A stretch of DNA of 64,000 nt from Melieria omissa. Taxonomy: Eukaryota; Arthropoda; Insecta; Diptera; Ulidiidae. The translations under genes and the position numbers were made by a program. This document shows, piece after piece, positions 1-11,300 of the stretch (position 1 is the first letter of the stretch; every line of letters begins with the position of its first letter). Below the pieces are notes generated by a model that saw only the letters and a list, made by a program, of their open reading frames with translations, had not been told where the DNA came from and did not search any database. The DNA lies in assembly GCA_963971225.1 (NCBI GenBank), contig OZ020270.1, positions 2,046,001 to 2,110,000 on the forward strand. The letters run 5' to 3'.

Positions 1-553
1 GCAAGCGAGACATTGTTCGGAAACGTCAAGGCTGTAGCCACTTGTAGTGAACTGAAATCAAAAATTTTTTTTTATAGTAAAGAATATTAAATTCCCTATG
101 ACTTATACCTATTTCTGAATAATTTTTATAAAAAATCATCTAATTTATGCATAATCATAGAAAAAGTTCAATTTTTACCATCTTTTTTTCGACTTTTCTT
201 TTGTTAAAAGACTATTATTACACATTTGTTTATATTTGTTTTAGGTATAAGTCATATAAAAAATCATACCCTTTAAGAAATGCTATAGATGAAGTAACTT
301 GGATAAGTAGATCATGAGTTACGCTTGACGTTAGGATGAAAAAAATGGTTTTGAGATAAACGCGTTTAAAGTCGTAAAATAGCACCAGAGCGTTCCTCCG
401 CGCGTGAAAGTTCGACGCATCAGAGACGCTCCTATGCGATAAATATGCTGCGGATCGAAAAATCCTTTTGCACACATATTCTCGACATTCATACCTTTCA
501 TTTCATCAAAAAAAAAAATTGATTTTTTGAAAAAAAAAGAGGAGAACCTCCCC
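1..553. mobile_element. M1 MITE copy A (TTAA target), cut by window edge
   Basis: This is the right part of a non-autonomous DNA element. It matches positions 40892-41430 plus 46786-46818 almost base for base, and that second copy is complete, so copy A lacks only its left end, outside the window. The right terminus is an A-rich run followed by GAGGAGAACCTCCCC and then the target TTAA at 554-557. The TTAA target suggests mobilisation by a piggyBac-type transposase; this is inference, since no transposase is encoded. It holds a core, AAATGGTTTTGAGATAAACG at 344-363, shared with families M2 and M3. Confidence 0.8.
230..475 (-). CDS. small open frame inside M1 copy A
   Basis: An 81-codon frame on the minus strand of M1. 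It has no known domain. It is listed because the equivalent frame is open in the second M1 copy (41122-41379), with an in-frame 12-bp difference just before FKRVYLKTIF. A frame of similar length (78 codons) with FKRVYLETIF and a matching DFLY near the C-terminus exists in both copies of the related family M2. It could be a real small protein, or conserved non-coding DNA that happens to stay open. Confidence 0.25.
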   Translation of the reverse strand: MCKRIFRSAAYLSHRSVSDASNFHARRNALVLFYDFKRVYLKTIFFILTSSVTHDLLIQVTSSIAFLKGYDFLYDLYLKQI

Positions 554-557
554 TTAA

Positions 558-1195
558 CACTTAATAACACAAGTACACAAAGTCGCTCAACCGTATTTTT
601 AATTCAGCCTGGGGTCAAATAGACCCCACGGGACAGGCAGAAGGTTAAAAACTGAATATGTGAGATTTATTTCTTTAAGAAGGGTGGTTTAAAACAAAAA
701 AAAATTTCGATCGATTCTAAATTTCGATAAGATTATTTATATTGAACGTCCACTGTATTTAATTTTTTCTGAAATTTTTTTATTTTTTATATAAAACTAC
801 ACTATATCACTATGAATTACACTACGTCAATCTGAAAGTAACAATTCTTTGTATTCAATAAATGAAAATAGATTATACCAAGGAAAACATTATTTTTTAC
901 TTAGAAACGAGTTTATCGTATGTGCCACTGCAATATTTAAATCGCTCATAATAGTGCCCGCACAAATTATCGTATGTCCAAAATAACACCGTTGCGCTTT
1001 GCTGAAGTTATTAAAATAACCTTTTCCAAGTGTGGAACCCTAAATAAAGTGTGTATGCCAAAAATCATGCAGCTTTGTTGCGCCAATGCAGAGAAAACAA
1101 AAAAAAAACGTCTCCTGTAAAATTTGGTTTTTGGCTCATACGATAAAAACGCGGGAAGGGCTCGATATATGCAGTCACCTATTTTAGACCCTATA
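558..1195. other. unassigned AT-rich repeat DNA between M1-A and EV1
   Basis: No gene seen. A hairpin GGGGTC-AAATA-GACCCC lies at 611-627. The 10-mer TTATCGTATG occurs at 913-922 and 967-976, and inverted at 1137-1146, with similar flanking bases at the first and last, like the arms of a small inverted-repeat element. The EV1 coding frame begins abruptly at about 1196, so this stretch is probably one or more insertions into, or replacements of, the upstream part of EV1. Open frames here have no recognisable content. Confidence 0.4.
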
Positions 1196-2721
1196 TATAT
1201 GGGAACAAATTTAAAATCATCACAGACCACAATCCAATTATGTACTTAAATAACAAATACAAAGGGAAGGAATTCTCTCAACGCCATCAAAGGTGGCTTT
1301 TAAAATTGCAGGAGTATAATTATGAAATCGAATATCTGCGTGGAAAAAATAACGTAGTAGCAGATTTCCTAAGCCGCATCGAGAATTCGCCGAAAATAAA
1401 CGAAAATAACGATAAAGAATCGAACTTGAACATGTCCGATACAATTCACTCTGCGGAGGAAGAATTATTAGAACACTTTGCTATAAAAGAAGAAATAGTA
1501 AACAAGTATAAAATTCAAATCATACTAACCTACAGTCCCCAAGCTGAAATTCAAACTATACATAATAGAAAAATAATACAAATTAATCCAATGGAAAATG
1601 AAAATAATATCAAAGCAATTTTACAAAGGCACATTAAAGGAGGCAAAGTTGGAATTTTCTCAGAAACCACCGAATCAGACTATCACAAAATTCAACTTTT
1701 ACTAATATCTATGTTTTCTTGCAATAGTAAACTACAATTTATAAAGTGTACGAAGAGAGCATCGGACATACTACAAGAAGAAGAGTTACATAAACAAATC
1801 TCACTCTATCACAATAACGAATCGCTACATAGTGGAATAAATGAAACCTACAATACACTTAAGGATAAAATATTTTATCCAAAACTAAAAGAGCACATAC
1901 AACTGATAATTAGTAACTGCCAAAAACGCCAACAGATTAAATATGATAGGAAACCAATCAGACCAAAATTTCAGCTAACCGAAACACCCACCGACAAAAA
2001 TGAAGTAATTCACATCGACATTTTTCATTTTAAGAAACAGTCGTTTGTCACAGTGATTGACAAGCTAACAAAATTTGCAGTCGGGTACAACATAACAGAT
2101 AGAAACTGGAGAACAAAGAAATCTATAATAATAGAACATTTCGCAAAATTCGGGAAACCAAAAAAAATAATCATGGACAACGAATTCAGAGCCGAGCAGT
2201 TGATACAGTTCTTAAATACAGAAGGAGTAGAAGTACACCTAACCACACCAAACAGTCACACAGGCAACGCAGACGTTGAGAGGCTACACTCAACCCTGTT
2301 AGAAAAACTAACAGGAATTGAGGATCCAACCCTCACAACAGAAATGAGGATACAGATCGTTATAGGTAACTATAATGATCGCTATCACTCAACCATAAAA
2401 TGTTCACCTAAAATCGCAAAAGACAGTATCGATCCAACCATCTTAAAAGACAGGATAGACCGGACAAAACAACATATAATAAACCAAAGAAATAGAAACA
2501 GGGAAGACTACGAAGAACAAAGATCAACGGGGCCAATAAAAAACTATAAGAGAGTACGGCATAAAGACCAACCTTATTTCCGAATTAACCCCCTACAAAA
2601 CGTCCATGTAGCAAACATAAAGAGGCCATTTAAATTCGATAGAGTTGAGAAGTTAAATAATGAAGAGGAAGATGATAGGATTAGTATAAGGACTGTATCG
2701 AAAATTATAAATACACTTTAA
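1196..2721 (+). CDS. EV1 Pol, 3' part: RNase H end plus integrase
   Basis: Partial Pol polyprotein of an errantivirus (gypsy group). The frame enters in the RNase H domain (KIITDHNP just before position 1240), continues through the Ty3/gypsy linker motif VVADFLSR, and then the integrase: an N-terminal zinc-binding region (HNNESLH; only one Cys of the usual CxxC remains), a catalytic core with D in HIDIF, D in MDNEF and E in VERLH, and a basic C-terminal tail. Reverse transcriptase, protease and Gag are missing upstream. True viral sequence ends at about 2686, where ITm-1 is inserted; the last 12 codons before the stop are transposon sequence. A retrovirus-like integrase would insert the cDNA in the nucleus; this copy is a fragment and cannot be complete. 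Confidence 0.85.
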
Positions 2722-3987
2722 AAATCATATAAAGTGGGCTATGCAATGTTGGTTGCTCAGCAATATCGGTTTTTAGATTCTAGAGGTTAAAATTGTTATT
2801 TTCGTGAAAAATTTGTTGTAGTATATCGAAGCGCTTAAAAATGAGAGGACTTTCCGCAAAACTTCGTCAGGAAATTTTGTCCAAATGGGCATCAACCAAA
2901 GGAATGTCGTATAGAAAACTAGCAAAAGAAGCAAATGTTAGCCTGTTCGCTGTGCAAAAACCATTCGCCGGTATATTACACATTGCACACTTGGGGATTT
3001 ACCAGGACAAGGTCGTAAAAAGGGTGCGTCCCAACCATTGCTAGATACTAAGATATGTGCCTTATTTAAAAAAAATAAGGATATATCCGTACGCGATTGC
3101 GCAAAAAAAGCCAAAACGAGTGCAGCAATGGTCCAACGTGCCAAGAAGAGAAACCAGTTGGGAACATATAGAAAGCAAAAACAGCCAAAACGAAGCACTC
3201 AGCAAGGCGCGCAGGTGAAAACCAGATCCCGAAAATTTTACGACTATATTTGTAGGCAAAAAATTGATTGCATCATAATGGACGACGAAACATACGTGAA
3301 ATTGGACTACAAAACGCTGCCTGGACCCCAATTCTACGCAGTTCCGAAAGGATGTGAAATTTCAAAAGCTGACAAATCAATTTTTTGCGAAAAATTTGGC
3401 AATAAGATTCATGTTTGGCAAACAATACGCAAGTGTGAAAAAATGTCGACTCCATTCTTCACAGACAAGCCCCTGAACGCTGAAATGTACCTAAATGAGT
3501 GACTCAAGTAGAGATTGCTGCCGTTGGTGAAAAAACACACTGGCAAGACTTGGTGTTGGACCGACTTAGCCTCTTGCCATTATGCTAAGCCAGTACTAAC
3601 GTGGTATGAAGAGAAGAACATAAATTTTGTTAAGAAAAACATGAATCCTCCAAAGTGTCCAGAGATACGCCCTATCGAAAAATTTTGGACGTTGATGAAG
3701 AGGGACCTTAAAAAAAGATCTAAGCCGGCTAACTCCGTTCAAAAATTTAAAAGATATTGGAATAGTGTTAACAAAAAATTAGATTCTGGCTGTGTCCAGA
3801 ATTTAAAAAAGGACCTCGACAAAAAGATTAAACATGTGGGCTAGCCTCCCACTAAATAATTTTTTTCGTTGCTATTTACAAAAAAATACAATATGAAATG
3901 CCATTTATAAAAAAAATAAATTCTAACTTTTGTTATGCACTAGTATGAAGCATGTTTTGGTGTATTCATAATTTTCGATACAGTCCT
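2689..3987 (+). mobile_element. ITm-1, Tc1/mariner-superfamily DD37E element
   Basis: A 1299-bp DNA transposon bounded by inverted repeats that begin AGGACTGTATCGAAAATTAT on the left; the right end is the complement with one mismatch. It is flanked by a TA target duplication (2687-2688 and 3988-3989). It inserted between pol and env of EV1. It carries one broken transposase gene in the same orientation as EV1. The boundaries are read directly from the sequence. Confidence 0.85.
2841..3844 (+). pseudogene. ITm-1 transposase (DD37E), frameshifted
   Basis: The N-terminal helix-turn-helix starts MRGLSAKLRQEIL. The catalytic domain shows D in IMDDETY, D in WTDLASCHY and E in RPIEKFW. Counting residues, 37 lie between the second D and the E, which is the DD37E spacing described for the mosquito ITmD37E group rather than Tc1 (DD34E) or mariner (DD34D). 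The frame is broken at least twice: between the DNA-binding part and about 3038, and at a stop near 3500 before the frame that carries WTDLASCHY (3515-3844). Related to ITm-2 in this window (22125/39226), which has the same spacing. Inactive. Confidence 0.85.
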
Positions 3988-4082
3988 TAATAGCAAATAA
4001 TGGGGATACATAAAAAAAAAAAAAAAAACCCATTTTCTTTGTCCCTCCAACTAACAGTCCAACGTCAACATACTTTCAGGCC

Positions 4083-4718
4083 ATGTGGATAATAATGTTT
4101 TTGGTGACCGCAATGAAACTGGTCACAGCGTTCTTGCAAGTATCGCCGATAGCTGAAGAGGCAGGGTACACCATGATCCAACTCAACGAAGTAGAAATTG
4201 TCAACGAAGTAAATACAATATTGCATATCATACACCCAAAAGAGTTAACAGCTTTAGTCGAAGAAATTCAGGAGAATATAAGACAGACAGAAATAGGTAA
4301 CAAAGGGTTTCTTTTTAATGAAATTAAAATAATCAAAGCAAAAATTAAATCCATTACACCCAAGCAAGAGGGAAGAAAGAAAAGAGGTTTGATTAATTTG
4401 GGAGGCACGATGTACAAATGGCTTTTCGGGGTAATGGATGATGAAGACCGACAGGACATAATTAGTCACTTAGAAGTAATAGAGAAAAACACTCACAACG
4501 CCATAACAAACGTAAATAAACAAATCGTCATAAACAAGCACTTTAATAATTCTATTAACCTAATGAAAACCATAATAGAAAAGGACAGGGATACAATTTT
4601 AAGAGGACTGAATCAAATACAGAAGGAAGATAAAGAATTAGCAAAATATACTGCAATGATGAGTATCAAACAAAACAAAAGTTTCCAACACAAAAATCTG
4701 TACAAATCAAAATCCTAA
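4083..4718 (+). CDS. EV1 Env, C-terminally truncated
   Basis: Envelope-type glycoprotein of an errantivirus. It opens with a hydrophobic stretch that looks like a signal peptide (residues 1-20). A basic furin-type cleavage motif RKKR lies at residues 98-101, followed by GLINLGG and the KWLFG motif seen in errantiviral and baculovirus-F-like fusion subunits. It ends after 211 codons, well short of the usual Env length, and I see no C-terminal transmembrane anchor. The 3' LTR starts only about 40 bp later, so a deletion has probably removed the rest. In intact relatives this protein mediates membrane fusion; this copy should not. Confidence 0.8.
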   Translation: MWIIMFLVTAMKLVTAFLQVSPIAEEAGYTMIQLNEVEIVNEVNTILHIIHPKELTALVEEIQENIRQTEIGNKGFLFNEIKIIKAKIKSITPKQEGRKKRGLINLGGTMYKWLFGVMDDEDRQDIISHLEVIEKNTHNAITNVNKQIVINKHFNNSINLMKTIIEKDRDTILRGLNQIQKEDKELAKYTAMMSIKQNKSFQHKNLYKSKS

Positions 4719-4758
4719 ATAAAAGAACTCAGGAGAGTTCTCAGAGTGGCCCTAGGGG

Positions 4759-5030
4759 AGTTATGGCAACGGACACCCTAGCCACCAACGAACCGACTCG
4801 TTGCACTGAGATGCAACGAGTCGGTACGTGAAGGAATGCACAGAGTCAGCATATTTTAGATATATGACTCTGTGCACTTGCGATGCTGCTGGATGCAAGA
4901 AGATCGGTGCAAAACTGCAGCAGCATCGCGAGTCAGTCGAGATTGGGATTTCAACTGCCACGGTCGCTCAATTAAGAAATAAATAAAGTCATTTAGAAAA
5001 CAAAGAACAAAACCAACTCTTATCCATAAC
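4759..5030 (+). repeat. EV1 3' LTR (right boundary approximate)
   Basis: A purine-rich tract ends at a site beginning AGTTATGG, the usual start of an errantivirus LTR. An AATAAATAAAG polyadenylation-like signal lies near 4977. The right end is uncertain: CATAAC near 5029 or GCATAAC near 5077 are both plausible, because the 5' LTR is outside the window. It contains three perfect hairpins (separate entry). Confidence 0.55.
4792..4929. other. three consecutive perfect hairpins in EV1 LTR
   Basis: Stem 1: ACCGACTCGTTGCA at 4792-4805 pairs with 4812-4825 (14 bp, 6-nt loop). Stem 2: TGCACAGAGTCA at 4837-4848 pairs with 4865-4876 (12 bp). Stem 3: GCGATGCTGCTG at 4880-4891 pairs with 4918-4929 (12 bp). 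All are perfect and lie within 138 bp. Confidence 0.85.
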
Positions 5031-5290
5031 TCGCGCGTTGAATAGTCATTATTCAGAAGACATAGACCGCATAACACACATTTTTTTGTGCTCGTTCAGA
5101 CGAAAAAATAAAAAATTGAAAAACAAGTATTTTTCTGTTTCCTGTTGTTTGTAATAAAATTGTACTTTCTTCGACGTTATAAAAAAGGTAACTATACACA
5201 AAATAAAATTTAATCATTTCTCTTTCGACGCACACCAACATTTTTCCACTTGCCATACATTATACGATGACGCCATAGCGATTTGTCAAA

Positions 5291-5815
5291 AGTAGCTTAG
5301 GGGGGTACAGTGGGAATTTTAGTGAGAACTGTCAGTAGAATATTCCAGTGTATTTTCAGTGTGTTTTCATTCGGTTTTTAATTGTTTTCACTAAATTTAA
5401 GTGATTTTTCACCTGAAATGTGCGAATATGACGAACAGTTTTTTCATATGCCAAAACTGTGAATCGGACTGAAAACACTTGAAATAGCAATTTCCATCAA
5501 TTTTCAACATTTTCAGTTCAAAATAAACATTTTCCAACATTAAAATTGCCATAGAAAATTGACCTTTGGATCATCAGCAATATTTTTCAGAAAATTCCCA
5601 CTGTACACCCGCAATCTCACTGTTCCCCCCAACAAAGGGTGGTCTTTGAATCAATTTTTGAACATGTTATCGTGAGTATTTTATCAAACAAATGATGGCA
5701 AAAGATAGATACGGTCTCATACTTTCCAATGATACCATTTATTCACTAAAATAATGCATATTAACAGAGTTATGTGAGAAACCTCAGGTAGCTTCCCACT
5801 GTACCTCCTTCTACT
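5291..5815. mobile_element. possible MITE with GTACAGTGGGAA ends
   Basis: Imperfect inverted ends: AGTAG followed by GGGGGTACAGTGGGAA at 5291-5316, and the complement TTCCCACTGTACCTCC followed by CTACT at 5793-5815. A third copy of TTCCCACTGTAC lies internally near 5596. No clear target duplication, no coding sequence. Confidence 0.4.
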
Positions 5816-6508
5816 CTATACCTTTTTTTCTGTGGTAATACTCTAAATAGACTAATTTATCTATCTATTTGTGACTGATTTGTTACTTTTAACTAAAATT
5901 ATTGCATTGAGTAGTGATAGAACAAATAAAAATGAATTTTCTAAATAAACAAATACTTAAATACTGACCATTTTGCAAAAAATTCCCCAATTTTTTGGTT
6001 TCAACTACCTGTCGTGAAGAAAAGTGCCTACGACTCGAATCAACGAATTTTTCTGTCGTATGTCGTTTTGAAACGACAACGGGAATACCAAATCGTAATA
6101 GATTTAGTCGAAATTTGTGTCGAAACGACAACGAGAATGCGAAATTGTCGAAATTTTCGACGAACGACTGTCGTTTCGACAACGGGAATAGGGCTGATTA
6201 TCATGATGAAATAAACAAGGTGAAGTAAGTTTTGACAGCTAATTTTGTATGCTCCCTCAGTTGAACTGTTGCATTCAAAAACGATTAAAAAGGGGACAAA
6301 TGCAGGCCTTTCCCACTAGATGGTGCTAACAGTAGTAGTAGAATTCGAAACCAATTCGAAAAACAACAGTTAATAAATAAGGAAATATTTGTATCAAATA
6401 CCATAATTTTAACAGTAATAATTTAAATATATTTGTAAATTTGTTGTGCACATTTAATACGGTTTTATCTGCTAAACACATCTCCTTGAAAACATAATGC
6501 CAATTAGG
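5816..6508. other. AT-rich DNA with CGAAACGACAACGGG repeats
   Basis: No convincing gene. Between 6060 and 6200 the motif GAAACGACAACGGGAATA recurs (6070-6087, a variant at 6121-6138, and 6169-6190 with a preceding inverted TCGTTTCGAC), suggesting the terminus of a degraded DNA transposon. Short open frames here overlap each other in several frames and look non-coding. Confidence 0.35.
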
Positions 6509-6512
6509 TTAA

Positions 6513-7228
6513 GGGGGTGTTCTGTAGTAAAATTTTCAAAAAATCGATTTTTTTTTTGCATTTTTCAACAGGTAATGTTGTTATCTATCGTATAAAAAAA
6601 GGTCTTTGATGAATTCGGACCGGAAAGTCATTTGTAAAGGAGGTTTCGTCAAGCGCTCCGCCGAATTTCCACAGTACTTTCAGTGAACAAAAAACTTTAA
6701 ACGCGTTTTTCCCGAAACCATGTTTTTCGAACTGGTTCACACGATTACAAATGATTGAGTAGACGGATTTTGATAATTTTTTTTTTAAATGTTTCTAAAA
6801 GTTGTCGCTATCGTCCGACGAGCGTTTTTTCGATTTTGTTATTAGTTAGTGTTAAATAAATTTTTTTCATTTGAAAAAATGGGAAAAAAAAATTTTTTTT
6901 TTTTTTTTAAGTCGCGCCATTTTGAGAATTTACGGACGATAATCGCACTCATATAGATTACAACAAAAAAAAATAAATTTTCCGATTTCCATGTTTCAGA
7001 CTGGAGCAATCGTGTGAACCGTCAACGCATGCTTTTTTGGAGGGCATCACTTTGCGGCGCTGCAGTGCAGCAACGAATCAATATTTTTCCAAACCTTATA
7101 CTGAATTTTGTAGTTAAAAGTATAATAAAACATTGAAAAAAAACCGCATAAAAAAAATTGAATAGTTACTTCACAGTAGAATTTCGAAAAACACCTAAGA
7201 AAACGAGCTGTTACTACAGAACACCCCC
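6513..7228. mobile_element. M3 MITE copy 1 (TTAA target)
   Basis: A 716-bp non-coding element with inverted ends GGGGGTGTTCTGTAGTAA and TTACTACAGAACACCCCC, flanked by TTAA at 6509-6512 and 7229-7232. A near-identical copy lies at 50391-51125. Between 6694 and 6726 it carries AAACGCGTTTTTCCCGAAAC, the M3 version of the core also found in M1 and M2. The TTAA target implies piggyBac-type mobilisation (inference). Confidence 0.85.
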
Positions 7229-7660
7229 TTAATTCAATTAAATTAAGATTTCATAAGCTGCATTCAAAAAAACAACCCTGCGGTCAAACTACAGCATTTA
7301 GCAAAAAAATCATACCTAATCGTTAGAGATTCGCTAAATGAAGAAATTCGAAATACAAAGGACGGCAATTGACCCTGTCATATTCAATGCATTTAGCTTT
7401 GTGTTCTTTGGTATATTTTTCATTAATATTTACATAATTAAACCAAAAACGTTCATGTGTTGCCATTTAATTCAGAAAATTAATGAGAATATACTTTAAA
7501 AAGCAAATAATTGTCAGGAATCCCTAATCCCTAATATCGGGAAACGAGCAGACACAGTGAAGAGCTGATCACTGCCAACACACACGGACTGTGTACGGGA
7601 ATTGCAAAAAACGCACAAAAATCGGCTTACTCTCCCAGTTTCACATCGCTTAATCGCTGC
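7229..7660. other. no gene; left flank of P-1
   Basis: AT-rich sequence without a recognisable gene or clear inverted repeat. The 5' end of P-1 must lie here or a little to the right, but I cannot place its terminal repeat. CTCCCAGTTTCACATCGCTT near 7631-7650, followed by AATCGCTG, reappears in reverse on both sides of L-1 (40468-40477 and 50062-50080). Confidence 0.4.
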
Positions 7661-7814
7661 TTCGGCTAATCGAAAACATTCGCAAAATTGTGTGCGTTGT
7701 CTTCACACGCAATGAAATAATCAACCACCAAAAATGCCAACAAAAGCAACAACACAATTTCACTTGTTCGCGCTTATTTTTTGTATGTATACCTTTTTTC
7801 GTTGGCGAATTCAG

Positions 7815-7854
7815 CAAATTTGTTGAAGCGAAAGCGATCGCTTCAACAAATTTG
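7815..7854. repeat. 16-bp perfect inverted repeat in P-1 leader
   Basis: CAAATTTGTTGAAGCG at 7815-7830 pairs perfectly with 7839-7854 across an 8-nt spacer. It lies in the subterminal leader upstream of the tandem array. P-2 has related bases here (GCGATCGCTT near 28520) but not the full palindrome. Confidence 0.8.
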
Positions 7855-7978
7855 TTGAGAACAGTTCATTATCAATCTAATCGTTGCGCTGTCTGGTTAC
7901 GTGTTTTCGTATGCCTTGCGTTAACTGATTTGAAAAATTTGTTTGAATTGAAAAATTTAAGCGAATTCTGACAAGGTT

Positions 7979-8275
7979 GAATCCCAAACAATTTGTTTAA
8001 ATTAAAAAACTTAAGCGATTTCTGACGAGGTTGAATCCCAACCAATTTGTTTAAAATTAAAAATTTAGGCGAATTCTGACGTGATTGAATCCCAAACAAT
8101 TTGTTTAAATTTAAAAATTTAAGCGAATTCTGACGTGGTTGAATCCCAAACAATTTGTTTAAATTTAAAAATTTAAGCGAATTCTGACGTGGTTGAATCC
8201 CAACCAATTTGTTTAAATTTAAAAATTTAAGCGAATTCTGACGTGGTTGAATCCCTAAACAATTTTGTTGACGAC
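7979..8275. repeat. 54-bp tandem array upstream of P-1 transposase
   Basis: Six units start with GAATCCC at 7979, 8033, 8087, 8141, 8195 and 8249, so the period is exactly 54 bp. A unit reads GAATCCC, then AATTTGTTTAAATTTAAAAA, then GCGAATTCTGACGTGGTT. Because 54 is a multiple of 3, the minus strand stays open as an 18-residue repeat (IQPRQNSLKFLNLNK). The homologous array in P-2 has the same period. Confidence 0.9.
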
Positions 8276-8329
8276 CCTTTTTTTGAAACGACTTGATTTT
8301 ACTCGTATTAACGTCATCAAGTTTTATCA

Positions 8330-11300
8330 TGAATATAAGTAATTCCGACAAAAAGCGTAAAAATAACAAGAAATGCGCTATTTTTTCCTGTCAAAGGAGC
8401 TATAGGAATGATTACGGGTCTCTTAAAGTTCGGCTTTTTAAATTTCCGAAAAATGAATATTTCAGAAATACATGGATCGCAAAATGCAATCTCAAAAAAG
8501 ATGAAAATATCGACAAGGCATTTATTTGTGGTAACCATTTTGAACCCAAGTTTATTGGTAACAGACTTCTGAAAAAGAACGCGATACCAACTCTCAACCT
8601 GAACCTAAAAAAAATAACTTCCCAAAGTAACACAGAGAGCTGCCCCCATTTATTTGATTTCAATGAAATAGAGGATGAAATTGATCAATATGTTTCGATT
8701 CAACGTCAAGCACTTCCTTTCGCAGAATTTAAAAATTGTGGTGATCCAATACAATTGTCAGACTCTTCAATGGACACTGTGGGAGATATTGCAGATTTTT
8801 TGGCTTTTGAGGATCCTTGCAGAAATAATGCGTGGAAAAATTTGTCCAACAATTTGGGAACGGAAATAAAAAAAGATGAAGAAGACCAATACTGCACTTA
8901 TTGTTTAAAAAGGGAACAAAACGTAGCTTTTTACAGAAAGAAATATTGGGACGCATGCGGTGAAATTAAAAAACAAAAAAAATTATTTATGACCAAAAGA
9001 GAAAGATTGTAAAATTACAGAAAAATTTGCTTTCGAATAAGTATAAAAGAAACAAAAAAATAAGAGCGACTAATATAGAACAGGCAGTTGATGATTTTGT
9101 CGCTAAGAAATCTTTGTCCGATAATACTGCCACATTTTGTAAAATGTTACTAAAGAAAAGAGTTCTTTGGCAAGAAAAAGTTATAGCACAAAGCATGTTC
9201 TTTTATTCTGAAGCTTTTTACCAATTCCTAAGGGACGAACTGAAATTAAATTTACCTTCTAAAACGTCGTTGCTAAGATGGGCTCCAATAAAATCGTTGC
9301 AGCCAGGCATAAGCCAAAAATTGTTTAGCATGCTTGAAAAAATTTTTCAAGTTATGAATATCGACGAACGAGAAGCTGTTTTGATGTTCGATGAATTTTC
9401 TGTCAGAAAACATTTACAGTACAATCTGTTTAAGGGAAGGCTCCCCTGGATTTGGGCAAAAATAAGGCAAAGTTTGTAATTTTTTTGTGGGATAATGAAA
9501 AGGCGTACAAACTTCCGGTTTTGACTATTAAATTCGTCTATTATTTAGGAGTTTAAAAAGTTAAAAAACTTGATGAAATTCAAAATGGCGGCTACAAAAT
9601 GGCGATTTCCGTAGGCCTCTGCGCGCCAAACATCGCTCGAGAACTGTAATCCTGCAGCCTCTTGTAGTGGACTGAAATCAAAAAGCATTGTCATTACTTA
9701 AAGATAACAAAATTGTCTGTGCATTGAACCAGACTCAAAAAATTGAAACGAAAAATTCTTGCACAATGAATATTTGAAGAAAAAAGTTAAATTTTTTGCA
9801 CCTTTTTTTAATTTCAACCACATTTAAAAATGAAAAATAAATAACTATTTATGCAAATTGTAGGTTCAAGGCATACAGAAAATCAAATACATTCGAGCAG
9901 TTTTTAGATGAAGAAAATCGGATCATTAGATCAAGTCCGGTGATTTCAGTTAGATTGGAAAAAATGGTTTCGAGATAAACGCGTTTGAAGCAAATTAGAG
10001 CAGTGGAGCGTCCCGTAGCGCGCGTGAGACAGGTGTGTTCTCCCATGAAAATACGCGTCGTATCAAAAAATCCTTTTACACACATATTCTACATATATGT
10101 AGCCTTCGTTTTATGCAAAAAAAAAAAACCATTTTTCGGTCCAAATCCAGGGGAGCCTTCCCTTAATGATGAAATTGTGGGCTTTGTTGATGATCGAACC
10201 GCAAGAAAAATCCAACTTACTGGTCAAGTTTGCGTTTTTATGCTAAGGGGGCTGTATTCAAATTGAAAAACGTTTTGAGCCATTACGCTTCTTCTACCGG
10301 CTTGACGTCAAATGAACTTAAAGGAATTATAAAAAATAATGTAAAAATGTCTCAAAAACTGGGTATAAACGTAAGAGCAATTGTGTGTGATCAAGGGTCA
10401 AACAACAGATCTTCATTCGCTAAATTGGGAATAACGTCTGAATCGCCTTTTACCGTCGTAGAACCGAAAACATTTTATGCATTGTACGATATTCCCCATC
10501 TAATAAAATCACTAAGAAATATTTTAACACGAAATGATATCACTTCGCCTGATTGACAAAGTTCTTGGTCAATTATTTGCAGGTTATATAAATTGGATAA
10601 AAACAATTCAACCCGCCTTTGTCCCAAATTGACAAAAAAACATATTTATCCTAATTCATTTGAAAAAATGAAGGTAAAATACGCAACTCAAATATTTAGC
10701 CATACTGTATCCGCAGCCATAAAATCTTTGGTTGAAAATGATTGCAAAGAGAAGGCTTTGTCCACAGCTATATTTATTGAAAAAATAAACAGACTTTTTG
10801 ATTGTTTGAATAGCCATGTTCTTTTTGATAAAAATCCTTTCCGATCAGCTTTTCGTGAGAATAACAATATCCAAAATTATTTGAAGAAAATGAAAAACTA
10901 TGTCAAAAGTTGTCAGTATCCTAAAACGGTATACTGTTTAAATGGTATAGTTTTATCAATTACTTCAGTTTTGTCTCTTTCAAAAGATATCTGGGCGGAA
11001 AAATCCAATTTTCTTTTATTATCAAGACTTAATCAAGACCCGCTTGAAAATCTTTTTTATTTGGTAAGAAAAAGAGGAGTTACAAACAATAATCCTTCAC
11101 TTTTTGAGTTTGACCAAATTCTTGCGAAAATGATCTCAATGAAAATAATATGAGTGATGGTTCCCTTCGTTATTTCTCTGGTTTCATATTGATGCAAACT
11201 ATTGAAAAATTTGACTGTCATAACTGCAAAAAGTTAATAAAAGATGAGCTTTGTGATTTACAAAGAAACGCAATGTTTATATTTTTCAAAAATTTCAACT

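Noticed and set aside
967..1230. 87-codon minus-strand frame
   Set aside because: Runs over inverted repeats and into the EV1 RNase H region; no domain.
7979..8275. Regular 54-bp repeats resembling a CRISPR array
   Set aside because: The whole unit is repeated with no unique spacers, in an insect P element; it is a tandem array.
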